Shown here: piece after piece, positions 1-5,839 of the stretch
Position numbering within the stretch: the stretch's first letter is position 1
Layout: each line of letters begins with the position of its first letter
Assembly: GCA_937894805.1 (NCBI GenBank)
Contig: CALAYR010000055.1
Span: 1-12,595 of the forward strand
Reading direction: 5' to 3'
Source of the DNA: an uncultured Acidimicrobiaceae bacterium
Lineage (GTDB): Bacteria > Actinomycetota > Acidimicrobiia > Acidimicrobiales > RAAP-2
DNA: 12,595 bases
Notes under the pieces: generated by a model
Seen by the model: the letters and a program-made list of their open reading frames with translations, nothing else
The model's database searches: none
Told to the model about the DNA's origin: nothing
Position numbers and translations under genes: made by a program

Positions 1-569
1 GGAATCCAGCCGTTGGCCATCTCAGCCGTCATTTCGACATTCTTGTCACCCAGCGAAGCGACCCATATCGGGATGTCGCTCCGGACGGGGTGGGCAATAA
101 TTTTGAGGGCCTTGCCAAGTCCCGAGCCGCCATTCTCCTTAGAGAGCGGCATGTCGTAGAACTTGCCGTGGTACTCGAGGGGCTTTTCGCGCTTCCACAC
201 TTCACGGCAGATTTCGATGGTCTCGCGCGTCTTGCCCAAGGGGTAGGTGTACGGGACGCCGTGGAAACCCTCGATGACCTGCGGGTTCGAAGCACCAATA
301 CCGAGACTGAATCGCCCATCAGACAAAGCGTCAAGGCCGGCGGCGGTCATCGCCATCAACGTGGGGGTACGGGTACCGATCTGCAAGATAGCCGAACCGA
401 TTTCGACTTTCTCAGTCAATGCGGCGAGGTAGCCCATCAACGATGGTCCGTCGAAGCCATACGCTTCGGCGACCCACACAATGTCGAGGCCGGCCTTTTC
501 CATTTCTATAACGTTGCGCGCTGCTTCTTTAAAGCCGCCGCTGTAGGCCAGTTGAGTTGAGAGTTTCAT
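1..569 (-). CDS. LLM-class F420-dependent oxidoreductase, Rv3520c-like (3' end cut by window edge)
   Basis: Probable coenzyme F420-dependent oxidoreductase of the luciferase-like monooxygenase (LLM) superfamily, a soluble TIM-barrel enzyme; the substrate cannot be told from sequence. About 189 N-terminal residues are visible and the frame stays open to base 1, so the C-terminal part lies outside. The N-terminus MKLSTQLAYSGGF, the segment VWVAEAYGFDGPS (about residues 31-43), IGSAILQIGTRTPT (57-70) and GRFSLGIGASNPQVIEGFHG (85-104) are the usual LLM barrel strands; the overall pattern fits the mycobacterial Rv3520c-type F420 family. The ATG at 567-569 was chosen because a perfect AGGAGG sits four bases upstream and the protein begins like its family. 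It is the last of three minus-strand genes, 85 bases after the rhodanese/MBL gene. LLM proteins may use FMN instead of F420; the family call is firm, the cofactor is inference. Confidence 0.88.
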   Translation of the reverse strand, partial: MKLSTQLAYSGGFKEAARNVIEMEKAGLDIVWVAEAYGFDGPSLMGYLAALTEKVEIGSAILQIGTRTPTLMAMTAAGLDALSDGRFSLGIGASNPQVIEGFHGVPYTYPLGKTRETIEICREVWKREKPLEYHGKFYDMPLSKENGGSGLGKALKIIAHPVRSDIPIWVASLGDKNVEMTAEMANGWI

Positions 570-573
570 GATT

Positions 574-579
574 CCTCCT
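574..579 (-). promoter_or_regulatory. Ribosome binding site of the LLM oxidoreductase
   Basis: Reads AGGAGG on the minus strand, four bases before the ATG at 569. It is the strongest Shine-Dalgarno in the window and fixes the start. A TAGAGT hexamer at 599-594 on the same strand could be a -10 box giving a short leader, but no matching -35 is visible. Confidence 0.75.
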
Positions 580-620
580 GAGGACTTCTGAAAACTCTAG
601 TGTCCGACAACAACGCTTCG

Positions 621-640
621 GTGCCTCCATTTCTAGGCAC
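621..640 (-). terminator. Weak hairpin after the rhodanese/MBL gene
   Basis: Six-base perfect arms GTGCCT (621-626) and AGGCAC (635-640) with an eight-base loop lie 15 bases beyond the stop codon of the rhodanese/MBL gene. There is no U-tract on the minus strand. It could terminate or process that transcript, or be chance; the stem is short. Confidence 0.25.
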
Positions 641-654
641 TACCGCACTAGTTA

Positions 655-1749
655 TTAGGCAATTGCGCAGCGATTGGGACCCAATTCCATCTCGCCGATT
701 TCTTCAGGGCTCAAGGTGGAGTCACCGATATTGAACTTGACGATCTCGACATAGTTCGGCGGTCGGTCCTTAACGTGAGTCAGAGCCCAGTTGACGAAGT
801 CCTCTTCGGAGTAGGCCAGGGCCGGCAGCACTGGTCGGAGATCACCAAGTCGCGCGGTGACGAGTTGACCAAAGTGGACCTGCACGGCATCGCCCCAGTG
901 GGCCGGGAAAATCAGAATGTCGTCGGGCAGTGGGAGTACTCGCTTGTGGAGTGTGTTGTAGAGCGCATGGGCGAACTCTTCGGCTTGATCGGCCAAATCT
1001 GGTCGGCCGACGCTCTCGAGGAACAGGGTGTCACCGGTAAAGAGCGCTGCATCACCGAGGCGATAGACGGTGGAACCTTGCGTGTGGCCTGGGGCACTCA
1101 CCGCTTCAACGGTCAAGTGCACGTTCTGTTCGAGTTCGACCGAGAGGCCGTCGGATAGCGGGGTGTAGCTGTAATGAAACGTGTCGGCCGGATTGAGAAT
1201 TAATGTCGCACCGGTCGCGGCCGCCAAAGCCCGACCACCGCTGACGTGATCTGCGTGTAGGTGAGTGTCAAAGACGTGGGTGATGCGAAAACCATGGTGG
1301 GCCGCCAGGTTGATGTATCGATTGATATCCATCGATGGGTCAATCACGGCGGCATCGCTACCAGCACCGACGAGATAGCTCAAGCAACCTTTTCCGCGTC
1401 GGCGAAACTGCACCACCGTGGCACCGGCCAGGACGGTCTCAACGGTGTCGTAGGTCGTCGCCCACGCCGCCATGCCCCCATCCATGACTGCAGCTTCGAT
1501 GCCGTGGGTTGCCAGGAGCTCAGCTCCGGCCAGGGCGCGAGCGCCTTTGGCGCAGATGACGAGAATTTCTTGGTCCGCTGGTACGTCACCGAGGCGTGAT
1601 TCGAGCAGCCCTAGAGGAATATTTATTGCGTTCGGAATCGCCCATTCGGCGAATTCGTCGGGTTCGCGTACGTCGAGGAGAAATGGTGATTCGGCAGTAC
1701 CTAAGTGCGATAGCAACGATTCGGCGGTTTTAACTTCGGGTGTGCTCAC
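655..1749 (-). CDS. Rhodanese / metallo-beta-lactamase fusion, persulfide dioxygenase type
   Basis: Probable sulfur-detoxifying enzyme joining a sulfurtransferase domain to an ETHE1-like persulfide dioxygenase; acts in the cytosol. From the chosen start (364 aa) residues 1-100 are a rhodanese domain with active loop CAKGAR (C66-R71). Residues about 110-300 are an MBL-fold domain with THLHADH (H163, H165, D167, H168), APGH (H222), FTGD (D240) and FPAH (H284). The GRPD segment (249-252) resembles the persulfide dioxygenase signature. The tail ends GPNRCAIA, with a near-terminal Cys. Domain order is rhodanese first; the studied bacterial fusions (PRF, CstB) have MBL first. The GTG at 1749-1747 was chosen because translation from it begins directly at the domain and a TATGGT box lies exactly six bases upstream (leaderless). 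An in-frame TTG at 1779 would add ten residues but has no ribosome site. A glyoxalase II-like role is less likely given the fusion. Confidence 0.9.
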   Translation of the reverse strand: MSTPEVKTAESLLSHLGTAESPFLLDVREPDEFAEWAIPNAINIPLGLLESRLGDVPADQEILVICAKGARALAGAELLATHGIEAAVMDGGMAAWATTYDTVETVLAGATVVQFRRRGKGCLSYLVGAGSDAAVIDPSMDINRYINLAAHHGFRITHVFDTHLHADHVSGGRALAAATGATLILNPADTFHYSYTPLSDGLSVELEQNVHLTVEAVSAPGHTQGSTVYRLGDAALFTGDTLFLESVGRPDLADQAEEFAHALYNTLHKRVLPLPDDILIFPAHWGDAVQVHFGQLVTARLGDLRPVLPALAYSEEDFVNWALTHVKDRPPNYVEIVKFNIGDSTLSPEEIGEMELGPNRCAIA

Positions 1750-1755
1750 CGCCCC

Positions 1756-1761
1756 ACCATA
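1756..1761 (-). promoter_or_regulatory. Putative -10 box for leaderless transcription of the rhodanese/MBL gene
   Basis: TATGGT on the minus strand, separated by six bases (GGGGCG) from the GTG at 1749. Transcription would then begin at the start codon itself. No convincing -35 is present at 16-18 bases spacing. Confidence 0.4.
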
Positions 1762-1812
1762 GGACGGAACGTCACGCAATCACATCGTCAATCACTAGCC
1801 CTCAACTGGCAT

Positions 1813-2760
1813 TTACGCGCCGAGTAGGCGCTCAGTCATCTCCCAAACATCGGCGGCGTGCGAAGGATCGAGGGCGTACGGCATCACGCCCATGAACGGC
1901 ATCGCGAGATCCATTGGGCCGGCCTCTTGACAATTTTCCAGATAAAGACCACCGATGTTCTGCAACTCGGTACCAGTAGCGGCCCACGTCGACGTTGATG
2001 CACCTTGCTCAACGTTCTTAAACATTGGATTGGGGTTGCCATCTTCGTCCGTGAAGCCTGCGGCCCGCTGCTCTTCGAGTGGCATGTGTTTTTGTAGACC
2101 GGTCATGATGCCCCCGGGCATCACGGCGTTGGCATAAATTCCGTCACCCGCGTAACGCTTGGTGAGTTCGACCGCAAAGAGAGCATTGGCCGTCTTGGAC
2201 TGTCCGTAGGAGACCCACTTGTCGTAGGGGCGGTTCAGAAAGTTCGGATCCTCGAGATCAACGTCACTACGACGGTGAGCGCTTGAGGAGAGTGCGACCA
2301 CACGAGCACCACCGCTCGCTCGTAGTGCTGGTAGGAGGCCTTGCGTCAGCAGAAAGTGTCCGAGATGATTTGTCCCGAATTGCAACTCAAATCCTTGCTT
2401 AGTCAGCCCTTGGGGCGTGGCCATAACACCGGCGTTGTTCACAAGAATGTGGAGCGGCTGACCACCTTCGACGTACGCAGCGCTTGCCGCACGAATTGAT
2501 TCGAGGTCGGCGAGGTCCATTGGGATGAGTGTCACCTTCGACGCCAGTTCCACCCCCAGTGTGGCCAGAAGACTCTCACCTTGGCTAGGAGTGCGCAGCG
2601 CTACGGACACCTGGGCGCCGGCGGTCGCGAGTGCTCGAACAGTCTCGACGCCGATACCCGATCCCCCGCCGGTCACGAATGCATTACGACCGGTGAGGTC
2701 AACACCGTCAACCACTTCGAGGGCCGTTGAGTGATAACCGAATGGAGAAGTTATGGGCAC
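1813..2760 (-). CDS. Short-chain dehydrogenase/reductase (retinol dehydrogenase/protochlorophyllide reductase-like)
   Basis: NAD(P)-dependent oxidoreductase of the classical SDR superfamily, cytosolic; the substrate is unknown. From the chosen start (315 aa) a Rossmann fold carries TGGGSGIG at 30-37, acidic D82 in MDLAD, NNAG at 108-111, N131, the catalytic Ser in ALSSS (about 159-160) and YGQSK, giving Y185 and K189. The catalytic tetrad is complete. An N-terminal extension of about 24 residues before the Rossmann fold and a longer C-terminal substrate lobe match the RDH/POR-like group common in mycobacteria. The GTG at 2760-2758 was chosen because AGGAG lies four bases upstream; an upstream GTG at 2802 lacks this and would add unlike residues. 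The next gene, rhodanese/MBL, begins 63 bases after the stop and appears to have its own -10 box, so joint transcription is uncertain. Confidence 0.9.
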   Translation of the reverse strand: MPITSPFGYHSTALEVVDGVDLTGRNAFVTGGGSGIGVETVRALATAGAQVSVALRTPSQGESLLATLGVELASKVTLIPMDLADLESIRAASAAYVEGGQPLHILVNNAGVMATPQGLTKQGFELQFGTNHLGHFLLTQGLLPALRASGGARVVALSSSAHRRSDVDLEDPNFLNRPYDKWVSYGQSKTANALFAVELTKRYAGDGIYANAVMPGGIMTGLQKHMPLEEQRAAGFTDEDGNPNPMFKNVEQGASTSTWAATGTELQNIGGLYLENCQEAGPMDLAMPFMGVMPYALDPSHAADVWEMTERLLGA

Positions 2761-2764
2761 GGGA

Positions 2765-2769
2765 CTCCT
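2765..2769 (-). promoter_or_regulatory. Ribosome binding site deciding the SDR start
   Basis: AGGAG on the minus strand, four bases before the GTG at 2760. The spacing equals that of the LLM gene's site, supporting this start over the GTG at 2802. Confidence 0.6.
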
Positions 2770-2886
2770 GTCGCGAGTGAACAGGCTGACTCTACTCACC
2801 ACGCTTCAACTCCAACATTCTCATAGTCGAAGCGGCGCGCAGCTTGGTTCGGACTCTCGGACCTTTTCGCTTTGCGGGAATTTACG

Positions 2887-2892
2887 TAGCAT
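2887..2892 (+). promoter_or_regulatory. Putative -10 box for leaderless trhO transcription
   Basis: TAGCAT followed by six bases (TGAACT) and then the GTG start at 2899. There is no Shine-Dalgarno before this GTG, so a transcript starting at the G of GTG is plausible. The -35 region around 2864-2869 (TTTTCG) is weak. The 138-base gap 2761-2898 separates divergent SDR and trhO and must hold both promoters. Confidence 0.4.
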
Positions 2893-2898
2893 TGAACT

Positions 2899-3804
2899 GT
2901 GGAGCCTTACAAAATTCTTCTGTACTACCGCTTCACACCACTGGCTGATCCTGAGGCGATTCGCCTCTGGCAGTGGACGCTCTGCGACAGTCTTGGCCTC
3001 AAGGGGCGAATAATAATCTCCCAGCACGGAATCAACGGAACTGTCGGTGGACCTCTCAGCGCGGTGAAGAAATACATCCGCGCCACCAAGGAGTGGCCGG
3101 GCTTTAAGGACATCGACTTCAAGTGGTCTGAAGGCACCGGTAATGATTTTCCCCGCCTTGCGGTCCGCGTGCGAGATGAGCTGGTTTCCTTCGGCGCGCC
3201 ACAGGACCTTCACGTTGACGAGTCCGGCGTAGTCAATGGCGGGCCGCACCTCTCTCCCGCCCAGGTCAACGAGTTGGTTGAAACGCGTGGCGACGAGGTG
3301 GTTTTCTTCGACGGGCGTAATGCCTTTGAGGCAGAAATTGGGCGGTTCAAGAACGCAATTGTGCCCGAGGTCGAAACAACGCACGACTTTGTCAAAGTCT
3401 TAGAGAGCGGCGCCTACGACCACTTGAAGGAAAAGCCCATCGTGACGTACTGCACCGGTGGCGTTCGCTGTGAAGTGCTGAGCAGCCTCATGCTGCAACG
3501 TGGTTTTCAAGAGGTCTACCAAGTGGAGGGCGGCATCGTCCGCTACGGCGAGGCCTTCGGCAACGAAGGTCTCTGGGAGGGTTCTCTCTTTATCTTCGAC
3601 GGACGGATGAACCAGGAGTTCGGTCCCAATACCAAGGTCATCAGTTCGTGTGAGCGGTGCGCAGCACCGACAACGCAGTACTACAACTGCGCCAACTTGG
3701 CCTGCCGACAACTCATACTGCTCTGTGAGTCGTGCAGCACGTTGAACGGATCAACCAACTGCCAAGAACAGCACCACGGCGCGCGGTACCGATCCAAGCT
3801 CTAG
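2899..3804 (+). CDS. trhO: tRNA uridine(34) hydroxylase TrhO (YceA/UPF0176 rhodanese family)
   Basis: TrhO performs the O2-dependent hydroxylation of U34 in tRNA to 5-hydroxyuridine, the first step toward the cmo5U/mo5U wobble modifications. The 301-residue product has the UPF0176 N-terminal domain (YKILLYYRF near 4-12 and ISQHGINGTVGG at 40-51), a rhodanese domain with YCTGGVRCE (catalytic C185, with R190 and C191), and a Cys-rich tail (C251, C254, C264, C269, C276, C279) that probably binds zinc. The length agrees with shorter members; E. coli YceA is longer at its C-terminus. The GTG start has no ribosome site but follows a TAGCAT box by six bases, so it is probably leaderless. The stop overlaps the stop of the convergent copper monooxygenase gene by four bases. 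The family call is very secure; the function is transferred from E. coli. Confidence 0.95.
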   Translation: MEPYKILLYYRFTPLADPEAIRLWQWTLCDSLGLKGRIIISQHGINGTVGGPLSAVKKYIRATKEWPGFKDIDFKWSEGTGNDFPRLAVRVRDELVSFGAPQDLHVDESGVVNGGPHLSPAQVNELVETRGDEVVFFDGRNAFEAEIGRFKNAIVPEVETTHDFVKVLESGAYDHLKEKPIVTYCTGGVRCEVLSSLMLQRGFQEVYQVEGGIVRYGEAFGNEGLWEGSLFIFDGRMNQEFGPNTKVISSCERCAAPTTQYYNCANLACRQLILLCESCSTLNGSTNCQEQHHGARYRSKL

Positions 3805-4985
3805 CTGGCGGCCCCAGACGAAACAATCAACGTACCGAGGCACATTTCGTCACTCGAACCGTCGCCCCACGTGATGTAGCGCGGAGCCAAGTTCTTAGTC
3901 TGCGGATTCAACTTGCGAAGCGCAGGCGAGTAGGTGCACGTCAACTTGACGTAGTCACCCTGTGTCATCGTCACCGGATTCGCGAGCGTGTAGCCGAACT
4001 GGTTATCAAAGTTGTACGAGGGGACCACGAGCAGCGTCTGCGTGTTGGCGGGGGCACACGTGGCGTCTTGACGACAGAGCACAATGGTAAAGGCCTTGCC
4101 CAACATGTGCATGTGGGGCCAGATCTTGTGAATGGTCACTGGCGTATTTTCAGCAAAGCCCCACGTACAGGTCGCTGAGGTGGCATTGGGCGACGAACTA
4201 TTCACCGGCAGAACGCCGCGATTGCATACCCACTCAATATTTTGCGCGAAGGATCGAGCTTCGGGGCCAAATCGCTTAGCCAAGTCGGCGAGTGAAGCCG
4301 TGTGATTGCACAGGGGGTACTTCTTGACATCGTTGTAGGGCGCGACGCACGGCAGAGCTGGAGCTGCCACGTACTGGCGCATGGTGAGAGGAGCCCGACT
4401 TGAGGTGGCCGCATTTTCGGACCAGACGTTGAGTTTCGACGTCACGGCCTTCTTGCCAGCGAGGGAGTTGTAGTGAATCTGAAGAACGATCAATGAGCCG
4501 GCAGGCACTGAAATTCCATAACCGGCCTCCATGGTGTCAGCACCGTGACCAGGCGACCAGCCGTAAAGCCAAGGAAGCGCAGAGAGCCCGCCCATAGACG
4601 TGGCACCGAGTGGCGACGAGAAGCACGTCCAACCCTTCGTACCCGTGCGGTCAAGAGCCTTGACTTGTGCCACCACCGACGGAGTGGCAATGTACGCAAT
4701 TGCGTGGTGAAGCTCCTTCTTGTTCGCTTGCGACTTGGAGGTATCGGCAATGAACTCAGTCTTGGTCGTCATTTGATTCGTTACAAAGTGAGGGTCGATC
4801 CACGTGCAGCGATACTCATCATTGGCATCCTTAGGGGGCGTGGGGGCGTGAGTCACTGATGACGCGACATTCGGCGTCGTCGTGACGTGCGGCACCATGG
4901 CTGATTGGGCATTCGGCGTTCGCGCCAGACCCATGACCATCAAGGTGGCTGTCAAGAGGAATACCACAACTGAGTTCTTCTTCAT
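3801..4985 (-). CDS. Secreted copper type II monooxygenase, PHM/dopamine-beta-monooxygenase-like
   Basis: Predicted exported copper hydroxylase of the peptidylglycine alpha-hydroxylating / dopamine beta-monooxygenase fold; the substrate is unknown. From ATG 4985 the product is 394 aa. Residues 1-29 are a signal peptide (KK, then a hydrophobic run, cleavage near AQSA), followed by a Thr/Pro-rich linker to about 55. All six copper ligands of rat PHM have counterparts: HH (93-94) and LQIHY (H171) for the CuH site; PHMHMLGK (H291, H293) and DEMC (M381) for the CuM site. Many Cys residues (C60, C121, C213, C226, C254, C273, C304, C310, C350, C382) suggest disulfides and export. A Cys-bearing insert around 205-275 separates the two halves. 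The start is decided by the signal peptide and a TATCGT box six bases upstream; an ATG at 5015 would put ten residues before the signal. The only link to neighbours is the shared stop with trhO. Confidence 0.82.
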   Translation of the reverse strand: MKKNSVVVFLLTATLMVMGLARTPNAQSAMVPHVTTTPNVASSVTHAPTPPKDANDEYRCTWIDPHFVTNQMTTKTEFIADTSKSQANKKELHHAIAYIATPSVVAQVKALDRTGTKGWTCFSSPLGATSMGGLSALPWLYGWSPGHGADTMEAGYGISVPAGSLIVLQIHYNSLAGKKAVTSKLNVWSENAATSSRAPLTMRQYVAAPALPCVAPYNDVKKYPLCNHTASLADLAKRFGPEARSFAQNIEWVCNRGVLPVNSSSPNATSATCTWGFAENTPVTIHKIWPHMHMLGKAFTIVLCRQDATCAPANTQTLLVVPSYNFDNQFGYTLANPVTMTQGDYVKLTCTYSPALRKLNPQTKNLAPRYITWGDGSSDEMCLGTLIVSSGAAS

Positions 4986-4991
4986 GCCGTA

Positions 4992-4997
4992 ACGATA
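4992..4997 (-). promoter_or_regulatory. Putative -10 box for leaderless transcription of the copper monooxygenase
   Basis: TATCGT on the minus strand, six bases (TACGGC) before the ATG at 4985, with no Shine-Dalgarno in between. This is the same arrangement as at trhO and the rhodanese/MBL gene. Confidence 0.4.
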
Positions 4998-5031
4998 ACG
5001 AATTACCGCCACCATGGGCGGTCAGTGTTAC

Positions 5032-5068
5032 ATGATTGTGGCCCCGCCCTCTTCGAGGCCACAATCAT
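5032..5068 (-). terminator. Perfect 12-bp stem-loop just after the aquaporin stop
   Basis: Arms ATGATTGTGGCC (5032-5043) and GGCCACAATCAT (5057-5068) pair perfectly around a 13-base loop, beginning four bases beyond the aqpZ stop codon (minus strand). There is no U-tract after it, so it would be a U-less terminator of the kind described in actinobacteria, or an mRNA 3' stabilizer. It also lies just upstream of the copper monooxygenase promoter and could be a protein-binding site for that gene. Confidence 0.6.
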
Positions 5069-5072
5069 TCCG

Positions 5073-5777
5073 CTATTCGCCGTCGTTAATGATTTTGTGG
5101 ACCACCGCTGCCAAAACTCCACCAACGAGCGGGGCGAGAATGAAGAGCCAGACTTGGCTGAGGGCGGAACCCCCGACAAATAGGGCCGGTCCGAATGATC
5201 GAGCTGGATTCACCGATGTTCCCGTTACCGAGATGCCGAAGAGGTGGACGACGGTCAAGGTGAGACCGATAACTAGGCCGCCGACAGCCGAGGGGCCCTG
5301 CTTGCCCGTGACCACCAAAATGACATAGACGAAGAGTGCCGTCAAAAGCACTTCAACCAGAAATGCACCCGCGGCGGAAATCTGGATCATTGAGTGAGCC
5401 CCAAATCCGTCCGCTCCGAGCCCGATCGAATCACGGCGCCAGAGTGGCGACTGCTTGAAGGTCAGCCAAAGGCCCGCGGCTCCGATTACGCCTCCTGCGA
5501 ATTGTGCAATCCAGTAGCCCAGCGCATCGCGGAGACTCATCCGCTTCGCCACGAGGATGCCCATGGTTACTGCTGGGTTCACGTGGGCGCCGGAAACTGG
5601 ACCGATGGCATAGGCCAAGCCGGTGAGGACGAGACCAAAGGCCAGTGACGTGGCCACAATCCCAGCACCAGTACCGAACTCACTGTGCCACGACCCCAAG
5701 GTCAACACGGCCACGCCGCAGGCCACGTAGACCAACACCGCGGTACCAAATAACTCTGCACCAAATTTACGATTCAT
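5073..5777 (-). CDS. aqpZ: Aquaporin Z-like water channel (MIP family)
   Basis: Inner-membrane channel for passive water flow. The 234-residue product has six predicted transmembrane helices and both half-helix motifs, NPA at 67-69 (HVNPAV) and NPA at 190-192 (SVNPAR). The four aromatic/arginine filter positions of E. coli AqpZ all have counterparts: F47 (LAFG), H178 (VVHLF), T187 (TGTSVNPAR) and R193. This predicts a water-selective pore rather than a glycerol facilitator, which would carry a wider filter (Gly in place of His) and a D after the second NPAR. The ATG at 5777 has AGGAG at 5784-5788, six bases upstream. The gene sits alone between two perfect inverted repeats, each just after a stop codon on its strand, which suggests it may be a separate transcription unit. 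Confidence 0.93.
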   Translation of the reverse strand: MNRKFGAELFGTAVLVYVACGVAVLTLGSWHSEFGTGAGIVATSLAFGLVLTGLAYAIGPVSGAHVNPAVTMGILVAKRMSLRDALGYWIAQFAGGVIGAAGLWLTFKQSPLWRRDSIGLGADGFGAHSMIQISAAGAFLVEVLLTALFVYVILVVTGKQGPSAVGGLVIGLTLTVVHLFGISVTGTSVNPARSFGPALFVGGSALSQVWLFILAPLVGGVLAAVVHKIINDGE

Positions 5778-5783
5778 ACACCA

Positions 5784-5788
5784 CTCCT
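5784..5788 (-). promoter_or_regulatory. Ribosome binding site of aqpZ
   Basis: AGGAG on the minus strand, six bases before the ATG at 5777. It lies nine bases after the end of the upstream inverted repeat, so a hairpin there would sit directly against the ribosome entry site. Confidence 0.65.
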
Positions 5789-5796
5789 GTCATGTG

Positions 5797-5828
5797 CGAT
5801 TGGCGAAGGCGCCGATCATCGCCAATCG
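5797..5828 (-). terminator. Perfect 10-bp inverted repeat between the GT-C-like gene and aqpZ
   Basis: Arms CGATTGGCGA (5797-5806) and TCGCCAATCG (5819-5828) pair perfectly around a 12-base loop that itself contains GGCGCC. It begins 11 bases past the stop of the GT-C-like gene and ends eight bases before the aqpZ ribosome site. There is no U-tract. It may be a U-less terminator for the upstream gene, or an operator or leader hairpin for aqpZ. Confidence 0.5.
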
Positions 5829-5839
5829 TAGGAAGCGGC

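Noticed and set aside
90..560. Open plus-strand frame of 156 residues opposite the LLM oxidoreductase
   Set aside because: It is antisense to a gene with a clear family pattern, and its translation shows no domain-like features or ribosome site.
1750..1779. TTG start adding ten residues to the rhodanese/MBL protein
   Set aside because: No ribosome site precedes it, and the GTG at 1749 lies at the exact leaderless spacing from a TATGGT box.
3732..4178. Open plus-strand frame of 148 residues running from the end of trhO into the copper monooxygenase
   Set aside because: Arg-rich, low-similarity translation antisense to the conserved copper-ligand region; no ribosome site.
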